From Candidatus Zixiibacteriota bacterium (lineage in GTDB: Bacteria; Zixibacteria; MSB-5A5; JAABVY01), in the NCBI GenBank assembly GCA_014730285.1, contig WJIM01000322.1, forward strand, positions 1 to 7,537: a stretch of 7,537 bases of DNA, given 5' to 3'. The position numbers and the translations under genes are program-made. Below, piece after piece: positions 1 through 6,547 of this stretch (position 1 is the stretch's first letter; each line of letters begins with the position of its first letter). The notes under the pieces were generated by a model that made no database searches, was not told the origin of the DNA, and saw only the letters and a list, made by a program, of their open reading frames with translations.

Positions 1-2004
1 AGTGGCTTCCACATCCCAGCCTGTCTCATCCGGAGGCTGCGGATAATGCATCTTGTGATTCGGCCACGGATCGTCACATATATCATCATTGCCGTCACCG
101 TCGCTATCGCCCAGGCAGGTAGTACCGTCGCCCTTGTAATCGCCGGCCAGATTGGCGCAATCGGCGGCTGTCTCGACCGTACAGGTACCGTCATCATAAC
201 AGCATGCTCCGGTCGGCTCCTCGCAGGCATCATCAACACCATTGCCATTGATATCACCGAGACAGGTCGAACTGAATGAAGAAGGAGTACCGCCCAGATC
301 ATCACAGCAAAGCGGATCTACCATCTGACAGCTTCCATCGGACAGACAGCAGGCAACCTGATTAGCGCTGCAGGCCGTTCCCGTTCCCTGCGGAGTGCCG
401 CCCATTTCTTCACAGCATAACGGATCGAGATCACTACAGCTTCCATCCTGCATACAACAGGCCTCAAGCGCTGTACATTGTGAACCCGGGCCTTGCGGAG
501 AGCCGCCCAGATCAATGCAACACAGAGGATCAAGATCCTGGCAGCTTCCATCCGGCAGACAGCATGCTTCCAGCGCCGTGCAGGCAGTTCCGACGCCCTG
601 AGGTGTACCGCCCAGCTCATTGACACAGCAGAATTCATCCGCATTCACACAGGTGCCGTCCTGCAGACAGCAGGCCTGAACAGTGCCGCATTGCGAGCCG
701 TCGCCCTGATAGCTTCCGCCGTAGAAGTTAACGCAACTGTCCTGAGTTGTAACTATACAGGCGCTATTGAAGCCCGTGCCGTCATCATAACAGCAGGCGC
801 CGACTTCCTGAGGCTCCTGGCAAGCGTCGTCGGTGCCATCACCGTCATTGTCTCCAAGACATGTTGGACTCCACGGTGATACGAAACCGCCCAGATCATC
901 ACAGCATTCGGGATCAACCATAATGCAACTGCCGTCGTTCAAACAGCAGGCCATAGGTCCGGTGCACATCGTGCCCGGTCCCTGAGGAGTGCCGCCCAGG
1001 TCTATACAGCAGAGCGGATCGAGATCGCCGCAGCTTCCGTCAGGGAAACAGCAGGCCTCGAGGGCACTGCAAGCCGTACCCGGTCCCTGGGGATTTCCAC
1101 CCAGCTCATTTACACAGCAAAGAGCGTCCGCATCAAAACAGGAACCGTCAGGCAGACAGCAGGCCTCCGTTCCCTGGCAGACCGTGCCGGGTCCTTCCCA
1201 GACTCCGAGAAGGTTATTCACACAATCGCTCTGTGTCGTCTGAATGCATAAGGACAATAGCCCGTTGGTTGGATCGGGGTAACAGCAGGCGCCCATTTCT
1301 TCCGGACCGGTTATCACAAATGCCAAATCCAGAGATTGGATGAAGTCCGGGGGCTCATACATATCGATCCAGTTTAAATCACCCCATAAGGCCCAGACTG
1401 CATCATCATTCCAGTGATCCTGAGTCGATTTCCAGCCCCACTGAGTTATTGCAGGATCAGCAACTGTTGCGGAAATATTCAGCCAGTAAATCGTCCCCTC
1501 CTCCTGAACAAAAAGGTCTGCGGGATCCAGATACTGATCCAGGAATACATTATACTGGAAATAAGTATTATGATCGGGATAGTTGAAAAAACCGTCGGCA
1601 GGATTATACCAGCCCTCATCCAGATCAGTGGTAAACGGCTGAGCGATGACCCACTCAAACGGAATCTCATACTCCCATAATGTCGCTCCCGGCATACTAT
1701 ACGGTTGGCCGGGGCCGGCCGGTATGTCGGCATGGATGCTGAGATTGAAGCTTAGTATCTGACCTTCCATACCGCCCATCCATGATCCCCAGAAATGTAC
1801 GTCCGTAACCGGACCGCTCGCCGAGCACATCCAGTCATCCGCCAGAATCAGCGGATTTGTCGCATTTACATTCCAGCCGGTCAAATCCGGAAGCTGGGGA
1901 TAATGCATTTTGTGGCCGTCATCCGGAATCCAATCCGCATGCGCAATCCCCGACATGCAGATCGAAAGGACAAGGGCCAGCATTATACAGAAAAATTTTC
2001 GCAT
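1..2004 (-). CDS. Large secreted Cys-rich repeat protein, 3' end beyond window (partial)
   Basis: An open frame runs without a stop from ATG at 2004 to the window edge, giving 668 codons; the C-terminus is missing. The start is supported by a GGGAGG ribosome site 4-5 nt upstream. Residues 1-23 are a Sec signal peptide (MRK, hydrophobic core, AHA|DW cleavage). Residues 24 to about 233 form one aromatic-rich domain with HKMHYPQ, TGW, LADDW, WNDDAVW and DLAFVITG motifs; from memory it resembles the domain labelled DUF7901, which I could not check. Residues 239-646 are ten Cys-rich units of 35-51 aa with the pattern ACCxxDGSC...CC...LGGxPQGxGxxC. Units 4, 9 and 10 end in DxDGDG/DxNGNG acidic loops resembling thrombospondin type 3 calcium loops. 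Residues 650-668 restart the N-terminal domain, 15 of 19 identical. The many paired cysteines imply an oxidised extracellular location. No enzymatic motif is seen, so binding, adhesion or scaffold roles are guesses. A T9SS tail may lie beyond the edge. Confidence 0.93.
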   Translation of the reverse strand, partial: MRKFFCIMLALVLSICMSGIAHADWIPDDGHKMHYPQLPDLTGWNVNATNPLILADDWMCSASGPVTDVHFWGSWMGGMEGQILSFNLSIHADIPAGPGQPYSMPGATLWEYEIPFEWVIAQPFTTDLDEGWYNPADGFFNYPDHNTYFQYNVFLDQYLDPADLFVQEEGTIYWLNISATVADPAITQWGWKSTQDHWNDDAVWALWGDLNWIDMYEPPDFIQSLDLAFVITGPEEMGACCYPDPTNGLLSLCIQTTQSDCVNNLLGVWEGPGTVCQGTEACCLPDGSCFDADALCCVNELGGNPQGPGTACSALEACCFPDGSCGDLDPLCCIDLGGTPQGPGTMCTGPMACCLNDGSCIMVDPECCDDLGGFVSPWSPTCLGDNDGDGTDDACQEPQEVGACCYDDGTGFNSACIVTTQDSCVNFYGGSYQGDGSQCGTVQACCLQDGTCVNADEFCCVNELGGTPQGVGTACTALEACCLPDGSCQDLDPLCCIDLGGSPQGPGSQCTALEACCMQDGSCSDLDPLCCEEMGGTPQGTGTACSANQVACCLSDGSCQMVDPLCCDDLGGTPSSFSSTCLGDINGNGVDDACEEPTGACCYDDGTCTVETAADCANLAGDYKGDGTTCLGDSDGDGNDDICDDPWPNHKMHYPQPPDETGWDVEAT
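67..1290 (-). repeat. Ten tandem Cys-rich coding repeats with a duplicated super-block
   Basis: The units start, reading down the minus strand, at 1290, 1164, 1056, 951, 798, 675, 567, 462, 354 and 207. Each begins A-C-C. Units 1 and 5 share TTQ-SCVN features, 2 and 6 share CCVNELGG, 3 and 7 share DLDPLCCIDLGG, and 4 and 9 share MVDP-CCDDLGG followed by TCLGD and an acidic loop. Unit 8 is an extra copy of the unit 7 type. Units 1-4 (799-1290) and 5-9 (208-798) are therefore two versions of one super-block, and unit 10 (67-207) starts with YDDGTC, like unit 5. Confidence 0.92.
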
Positions 2005-2132
2005 AACACCTCCCATAAGGTATAAGTTTGTTATAACATTTATCGACGTATAAGTATATATTGTACACCCAAAAGATCAGGCGAAGGGCACTTGATGATC
2101 CACGGTTGAAGGTAAAGTTTCTGCTTCATTTT

Positions 2133-2162
2133 CAAAGAACCCTTTGTTGAGCCATATGTCAA
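2133..2162 (-). promoter_or_regulatory. Weak candidate promoter for the Cys-rich gene
   Basis: TTGACA lies at 2157-2162 on the minus strand, followed 18 bp on by TCTTTG. The -35 matches the sigma-70 consensus perfectly, but the -10 is poor, ending in TTTG as in some Bacteroidota-type promoters. It would give a 5' leader of roughly 120 nt. An alternative -10-like TATACT lies in the AT-rich stretch near 2050-2060. The rest of the 2005-2234 gap shows two direct GTATAAGT copies (2020-2027, 2048-2055) and no strong terminator. Confidence 0.3.
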
Positions 2163-2234
2163 GTCTTTTTTATGTAATACTAGGGGAATTATTAGGCTTT
2201 TCTAAGGATTATGCAAAATTTGCAAAAGAAATTC

Positions 2235-3794
2235 CTATTTTAGTAACAATATCTTACGGATCTGAATAATATCTCCGCTTTTTGCCCGCAACAGATATAT
2301 TCCCGATGGCATCTTATTGCCTGATTTATCACAGGCATTCCAAAGAATTCTGCCGGATCGAGAATTTTCTAAATCGAATTCCCGAACCAGTTCCCCTTTT
2401 ATATTGATGATTTGAAGGGTAATATTTAATCCATCCTGAGTGATTTCGTAAGGTATAATTGTGGAATTATTAAACGGATTGGGATAATTCTGCCCCAGAT
2501 AAAACTCGCCGGGCACAATATTCGCATCATCTTCGGCATGAGTAAACTCCCCAACTTCAAGTGCAATTAAGTATATCTCATCCATATATCCCTGCACGGA
2601 ATCCCACAACTCGATGCTAATTTCGATCGAATAATCTCCCAAAACTCCGGAATTGGTGTGCAAATTCAATTTTACGGTATCCGCCAAATCGTCCGGTATA
2701 TCCCCCTCCGAGGGCACGATCCCAATCGTAACCGGAGCGAAAATCTTTTCTGCAATAATATCCGCTCCTGCAAATCTGTAATTAATCCTGCGGTCATTTT
2801 TATTAGTCAATATTAATTGCAAACATGTATCCGATTCCGGCCTCATTTGAATTTGAAATAAATCCGGCTCGAATCTGACGTCAGCCCTCTTCATTGTGCT
2901 TCCCTCAATCAAAACTACTTTCGATGATTCCGATTCGACACCATTATTGAACGAGGTCACACAAAAATAATTCTGCGGGCTGGGAAGTTTGACGCGGCAG
3001 TGCATATGATTGATAACAGTAGTATCATAGAACTCCTCGCCGGGATACACCACCGGCTGGCCGGAACTGTATATCCTGAAGCTGTCAGGCAGAACCGCAC
3101 CCGGGGCAATCGTCAGGTTTCCGTCGAGATCATTGCAAAAAATCTCCGACCTGATCATATACTGCCCCCAGTTGCATTGATGCCAGACAGGCTGGCCGGA
3201 TTCATCTGATTTGCTATAATAAGAATGTTGCGAGGTAGTGCTCAGATCGAGCCCGAAATGGGGATTCGCGGGAAATTCTTCCTGCCATTGCATAGCCGCC
3301 CAGAAAACAGTATCCTCGACAGTCAGCTTATTCACATCCATTTCAACCCATACGCCTCCACACTCCCATTCCAGCGGATTTACTGCAACATCCCCCTGAC
3401 TGATAAGCCTGCCCGGAAGTCCCGAACTATCTTCGTGAACGGAGATATAAAACGGTGTAAACTGGTCTCCCGGCTGATCGGGGAAGCAGTCTGCATCGGC
3501 AACAAACACCTTCGCACTTTTCAGGAAAAAGGGCGGAGTAAGCGAATCGAATCTGACGGCGGCCATAGGATCGTCCGGAACTTCGCTGACAAACTGACCC
3601 AGCTCTGCGCTGCCGTCATCATAGCCCAGTTCGGCCTGATTTATGCCCTCAACAAACCAGAACAACTCGCCCCTGTAAAACGATACCTGTCTGCCATACA
3701 CAGCCTCGATTTCCTGTGCCGCCGCAATATCCGCCAATACGGCTAACATTAGGGCAGTCACAAGAGCCGTTAAAACAACAGCTACTGTTTTCAT
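2235..3794 (-). CDS. Secreted multidomain protein with T9SS type-A sorting tail
   Basis: A 519-aa exported protein. Residues 1-26 are a Sec signal peptide (MKT, long Ala/Val/Leu core, AAA|QE). From about residue 55 a beta-sandwich region begins with YDDGSAE, a module common ahead of sorting tails in FCB proteins, and runs to about 215. Residues about 216-300 look fibronectin-III-like, ending YFCVTSFNNGVESES. About 305-425 resembles an Ig-like or ASH-type domain (FEPDLFQIQM...LILTN). Residues 430-519 are a clear T9SS C-terminal domain: GQNYPNPFNNST at the start, a GELV turn, PSGIYLLRAKSG, and a terminal KILLLK. In known T9SS systems this tail directs export across the outer membrane and is then cleaved, often leaving the protein surface-anchored. 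No catalytic motif is visible, so its activity is unknown. The start has a modest AAGGGG ribosome site about 8 nt upstream. The gene stands alone, between the 3819-3992 element and the Cys-rich gene. Confidence 0.93.
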   Translation of the reverse strand: MKTVAVVLTALVTALMLAVLADIAAAQEIEAVYGRQVSFYRGELFWFVEGINQAELGYDDGSAELGQFVSEVPDDPMAAVRFDSLTPPFFLKSAKVFVADADCFPDQPGDQFTPFYISVHEDSSGLPGRLISQGDVAVNPLEWECGGVWVEMDVNKLTVEDTVFWAAMQWQEEFPANPHFGLDLSTTSQHSYYSKSDESGQPVWHQCNWGQYMIRSEIFCNDLDGNLTIAPGAVLPDSFRIYSSGQPVVYPGEEFYDTTVINHMHCRVKLPSPQNYFCVTSFNNGVESESSKVVLIEGSTMKRADVRFEPDLFQIQMRPESDTCLQLILTNKNDRRINYRFAGADIIAEKIFAPVTIGIVPSEGDIPDDLADTVKLNLHTNSGVLGDYSIEISIELWDSVQGYMDEIYLIALEVGEFTHAEDDANIVPGEFYLGQNYPNPFNNSTIIPYEITQDGLNITLQIINIKGELVREFDLENSRSGRILWNACDKSGNKMPSGIYLLRAKSGDIIQIRKILLLK

Positions 3795-3818
3795 CTCGAG
3801 GCCCCTTTAAACAAACTT

Positions 3819-3992
3819 GTTGATAAAACCAGGATTCGTCATTCCGAGGGAGTCCTGCCAAAGGCGAGGACGACCGTGGGAATCTCAAGCTCGTTTCTAT
3901 CAAGCCACCTGTGAGATCACCACGTCGCTCAGCCCTTCAGGCCATCGCTCCTCGTGATGACGAGTATCGATGCACTCCCTTGTTTATCAACA
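3819..3992. repeat. MITE-like imperfect inverted-repeat element in intergenic gap
   Basis: The outer arms TGTTGATAAA (3819-3828) and TTTATCAACA (3983-3992) are perfect complements. Inner arms TCGTCAT (3836-3842) and ATGACGA (3957-3963) pair, followed inward by CGAGG/CCTCG, GTGG/CCAC and ATCTCA/TGAGAT, leaving a central loop of about 24 nt near 3888-3911. The inner part resembles the dispersed CGTCATTGCGAGGAGCG... type palindromic repeats seen between genes in many bacteria (from memory). It has no coding capacity of its own. It lies between the ruvA stop and the start of the T9SS-tail gene, so it may form a strong RNA hairpin after ruvA. Confidence 0.65.
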
Positions 3993-4024
3993 CTCCCGTA
4001 CGGTCTGGCGAAGTGTGATGATGT

Positions 4025-4633
4025 CTATCTTCCTGCAGTTAACGCCCTGCGAATCATCTCCTCGGTTGGAAGACTCCTCGCCTCTTTCGCACCCGCCGTT
4101 TCAATAACCTTTTCTATTGCTTTTCTCGACTCCTGGGCATTCATTCCCAGAGTCATCAGGGCCTGGATAACCTCCTCGGCCCTGTCAGTATCCATGCCCG
4201 GCACCGCCTGCTTTTTATCCGTCAGCGCCGGAAGTTTTTCTCTTAGTTCTACTATAATTCTCTGCGCACTCTTTTTTCCGATTCCGGGAAGCTTGGTCAA
4301 AAAGGCCACATCCTCCGAGGCCACCACCTCTGCAAAACGCCCGGGTGAAATCCCCGAGAGAATTTTAATAGCGCCCTTGGCGCCGATGCCTGAAATCGAA
4401 ATCAAGGTCCTGAAAAGACTGCGCTCCTCGGTAGCGGAAAACCCATAGAGATTTATCTGATCCGATTGCGAGGACATCTGCATATATGCCTGCAGGCAGA
4501 CATTATCCCCGATATCCGGAAGATTCTGATAGCTGTTGGCGGAAATAATTAGAAAATACCCGATACCATTGCTTTCGACCACGGCGTGGTTTAGCGATTT
4601 CTCGGTCAGTATTCCCTTAACGTAACTTATCAT
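4025..4633 (-). CDS. ruvA: Holliday junction branch migration protein RuvA
   Basis: A 202-aa protein, near the usual length (203 aa in E. coli). RuvA tetramers bind four-way DNA junctions and load the RuvB motor for branch migration in recombinational repair. Residues 1-65 are the OB-fold domain (MISYVKG start, GIGYFLI, ending LYGF). Two helix-hairpin-helix motifs follow, at about 78-93 (ISGIGAKGAIKIL) and 113-130 (KLPGIGKKSAQRIIVEL). A flexible linker then leads to the RuvB-binding domain III at about 150-202 (EEVIQALMTLGM...EEMIRRAL). Aligned by hand to E. coli, the acidic-pin pair E55-D56 reads S57-D58 here, so the glutamate is lost. The start codon overlaps the ruvC stop in an ATGA arrangement, implying translational coupling. 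No ruvB follows; the next gene is an unrelated secreted protein. Confidence 0.97.
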   Translation of the reverse strand: MISYVKGILTEKSLNHAVVESNGIGYFLIISANSYQNLPDIGDNVCLQAYMQMSSQSDQINLYGFSATEERSLFRTLISISGIGAKGAIKILSGISPGRFAEVVASEDVAFLTKLPGIGKKSAQRIIVELREKLPALTDKKQAVPGMDTDRAEEVIQALMTLGMNAQESRKAIEKVIETAGAKEARSLPTEEMIRRALTAGR

Positions 4634-5127
4634 GACAAAGTCGGACAGTTAATTTTATATCCCATGCAAAGAGCTGCGGCAAGGCTGTCGGAAATGTCAA
4701 AGGTCTCGAAGTCTCCGTTTAGATTCAATAGACTCTTTACCATATAGGCCACTTGCTCCTTCGAGGCCGCACCGTTGCCTGTCACCGCCTGCTTAATCTC
4801 ACGCGCCGAAAATTCCTCGAGCCTGAGGCTGTTTCGTGCGCAGGCCAGAAGAATTACCCCGCGCGCCTGCCCCAGACTGAGAGCGATCTTAACATTCTTG
4901 GAATAAAAAATATCCTCAAGAGCAAGGATATTCGGTTTAAACTCGTTTATCAGACCGCAGACCGAATCGTGCAGTTTCTCGAGACGTTTCGGCAGAGGCT
5001 GCTTGGCCGAGGTTCTGATGAGCTCGGTGTGGATGACTTCCATGTCATCACCGCCTGCCATGAGGATTCCGATTCCGGTTACGGATAGTGCGGCATCCAC
5101 TCCCATAATCACCGTTTCATCAGGCAC
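4630..5127 (-). CDS. ruvC: Crossover junction endodeoxyribonuclease RuvC
   Basis: A 165-aa Holliday-junction resolvase of the RNase H fold that nicks two opposing strands symmetrically using divalent metal. The four acidic residues are present: D11 (MGVDAAL), E71 (ALEDIF), D144 and D147 (DISDSL), matching E. coli D7, E66, D138 and D141. F74 matches the stacking residue F69, and K112 and K123 match K107 and K118. The usual GIDPG loop after the first Asp reads GVDAA, which is atypical. The C-terminal histidine often seen after the last Asp is replaced (ALCMGY). The start is GTG at 5127, inside the end of yebC with an 8-bp overlap; the only nearby ATG (5120) is out of frame and M8 would start too close to D11. 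The ruvA start overlaps its stop. Confidence 0.95.
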   Translation of the reverse strand: MPDETVIMGVDAALSVTGIGILMAGGDDMEVIHTELIRTSAKQPLPKRLEKLHDSVCGLINEFKPNILALEDIFYSKNVKIALSLGQARGVILLACARNSLRLEEFSAREIKQAVTGNGAASKEQVAYMVKSLLNLNGDFETFDISDSLAAALCMGYKINCPTLS

Positions 5128-5869
5128 TCAGCTTCTCCATCAGCGAATCATCTATATCGAAATTGGCATATGCATTCTGGACATCATCATGATCTTCCAG
5201 AGCTTCCATCAGCTTCAGCATCGATTCCGCCTTATTGCCCTCAACCTTCACAGTCGTCTGCGGTATCATTGCAACCTGGGCCTCGATAAATTCGATATCC
5301 TGCTCCTCCAGAGCCGCCTTGACCTTCTCGAAAGTCTCGAATGATGTCACTACCTCGAAGGCATCGTCATGATTAACCAGATCATCAGCGCCGGCATCGA
5401 GCGTGATCTCCATCAGCTTATCCTCATCCGCTTTGGCCTTCTCGACCATAATCTGCCCGCGCTTATCGAACATCCAGCCCACACATCCGGTCTCGCCGAG
5501 ATTGCCGTTGTATTTCGAAAAGAGATGCCGTATCTCGGCCACTGTGCGGTTTTTGTTGTCGGTTACCACATCCAGGATAACCGCCACACCTCCCGGACCG
5601 TATCCTTCATAAGTGGTTTCTTCGTATGTTACCCCGGGAAGCTCGCCGGTACCCTTCTGAATAGCCTTCTTGATATTATCCTGAGGCATATTTGCGGCCT
5701 TGGCAGTGCTTATGGCTGTCCGCAGACGGGGGTTGTTGTCCGGGTCGCCTCCGCCCTGACGGGCCGCTATCGATATTTCCTTAATCAGTTTGGTAAATAT
5801 CCTGCCCCGCTGGGCATCGAGTTTACCCTTCTTGCGTTTAATGGTTGCCCATTTTGAATGACCTGACAT
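5120..5869 (-). CDS. yebC: YebC/PmpR/TACO1-family factor
   Basis: A 249-aa protein, typical for the family. The N-terminal signature MSGHSKWATIKRKKGKLDAQRGRIFTK is replaced here by positions: residues 1-27 carry GHSKW, IKRKK, DAQRG and IFTK. It is followed by the GGGDPDNNPRLR and AANMPQDNIKKAIQKG segments (about 39-73), then YEGYGPGGVAVILD (about 88-101) and NRTVAEIRHLFSKYNGNLGETGCVGWMF (about 107-134). The family acts in the cytoplasm; mitochondrial TACO1 activates translation, bacterial members were described as DNA-binding regulators, and later work points to easing ribosome stalling. The start has a good AAGGAG site 8 nt upstream. It is the first gene of a yebC-ruvC-ruvA operon, an order found in many bacteria. 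Confidence 0.96.
   Translation of the reverse strand: MSGHSKWATIKRKKGKLDAQRGRIFTKLIKEISIAARQGGGDPDNNPRLRTAISTAKAANMPQDNIKKAIQKGTGELPGVTYEETTYEGYGPGGVAVILDVVTDNKNRTVAEIRHLFSKYNGNLGETGCVGWMFDKRGQIMVEKAKADEDKLMEITLDAGADDLVNHDDAFEVVTSFETFEKVKAALEEQDIEFIEAQVAMIPQTTVKVEGNKAESMLKLMEALEDHDDVQNAYANFDIDDSLMEKLSA
5133..5138 (-). promoter_or_regulatory. Ribosome binding site that fixes the ruvC GTG start
   Basis: GGAGAA lies inside the last codons of yebC, with the GGAG core 7 nt before the GTG at 5127. No comparable site precedes the internal M8 codon, which supports the GTG start and the 8-bp overlap with yebC. Confidence 0.6.
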
Positions 5870-5924
5870 ATCTATTCTCCTTAAGACCTAACCTGATTTT
5901 AATATAATTTAACGGCTCAGCCTT

Positions 5925-5954
5925 AAAATGCAACAGGAAATATGCAATTGTCAA
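5925..5954 (-). promoter_or_regulatory. Candidate promoter for yebC-ruvC-ruvA
   Basis: TTGACA at 5949-5954 on the minus strand is followed after 18 bp by CATTTT, then AAGG. The -35 is perfect and the -10 weak. The same ATTGACAATT context and -35 spacing recur upstream of the 199-aa barrel gene. An AT-rich TATATT at 5901-5906 is an alternative -10 without a good -35. No terminator is seen after the 188-aa gene, so read-through into yebC is also possible. Confidence 0.4.
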
Positions 5955-5970
5955 TAGTTAAAAGCCAGTT

Positions 5971-6537
5971 TCAATATATAAATGCCTTCAATCCAACCGA
6001 AAAACCGAATACCTCGCGCCATTCGGAATCGAGCGTGAAATCCAACAGGAATGCGCGCTCGTAAGTATAGTCCACGGCTCCCACGATGGCGATATTTTTG
6101 GCGAGTATGTATGTATACCCCAGCGATATATTCGCGCGAATATCGTTTTCAGCTCGAGAAAAAAAATACTTTTCGATTTCAACATGGCTGTACATCACAG
6201 CCGCCTTTGCAAACGGAAATCCGCTTAAATTTTCCAGCTTGAGATAATAGGCTATCGAGGGTCCGATTCCATATCGCATTTCGCTGCGATCGGGATAATG
6301 CCAGTAATCCAGAAAGCCATCCGCTCCCAGCGCCAGGCCCGGATAAATAAAATACTGAAACTCCGGCATCAGGAGTATAGTGTAAATATCGGTGTCATCA
6401 TCGAAAAATCCGGAATATCTAAGCGATCCGCCCACAGTAAATGCGCCGGGATCAATCGGGCTGTCTGCCGCCACAGGCGGCGCTGACAGTAATACAACTG
6501 CGATCACTGCGCAGCAATAAATCATTTTCCATTTCAT
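5971..6537 (-). CDS. Small outer-membrane beta-barrel-like protein (second of a pair)
   Basis: A 188-aa exported protein of unknown function. Residues 1-24 form a Sec signal peptide (MKWK, hydrophobic stretch, VAA|DS). The mature part shows alternating hydrophobic and polar strands separated by acidic turns: FTVGGSLRYSG, YTILLMPEFQYFIY, LALGADGFLDYW, YGIGPSIAYYL, NISLGYTYILA, NIAIVGAVDYTYE, and a final FGFSVGLKAFIY ending in an aromatic residue, a typical recognition signal for barrel insertion. About eight strands are likely, as in opacity/OmpA-type barrels. It aligns along its length with the 199-aa protein encoded just upstream. The two genes are 10 bp apart and the upstream stop codon TAG runs directly into this gene's GGGAGG ribosome site (5 nt before ATG), so they are co-transcribed and probably coupled. 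Ligand or partner is unknown. Confidence 0.88.
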   Translation of the reverse strand: MKWKMIYCCAVIAVVLLSAPPVAADSPIDPGAFTVGGSLRYSGFFDDDTDIYTILLMPEFQYFIYPGLALGADGFLDYWHYPDRSEMRYGIGPSIAYYLKLENLSGFPFAKAAVMYSHVEIEKYFFSRAENDIRANISLGYTYILAKNIAIVGAVDYTYERAFLLDFTLDSEWREVFGFSVGLKAFIY

Positions 6538-6547
6538 AGCAACCTCC

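Noticed and set aside
46..1243. Several plus-strand open frames of 68-128 aa
   Set aside because: They are antisense to the Cys-rich coding repeats, repeat with the same period, and have no ribosome sites or recognisable domains.
67..1290. Regularly spaced repeats resembling a CRISPR array
   Set aside because: Units are about 105-150 bp, diverged at the DNA level, continuous in one reading frame, and have no unique spacers.
1957..1959. Cys16 in the Cys-rich protein's signal as a lipoprotein lipobox
   Set aside because: L-S-I-C lacks the small residue needed just before Cys, and AHA|DW is a good signal peptidase I site.
2040..2129. Minus-strand 29-aa frame in the leader of the Cys-rich gene
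   Set aside because: The ribosome site is too far away and the sequence shows no recognisable features; probably chance.
3225..3746. Plus-strand frame of 173 aa opposite the T9SS-tail gene
   Set aside because: The minus-strand protein has a signal peptide and a clear sorting tail; the plus frame shows no domain or ribosome site.
3649..3903. Minus-strand frame of 84 aa over the inverted-repeat element
   Set aside because: It overlaps the start of the T9SS-tail gene in another frame and reads through the palindrome; no family features.
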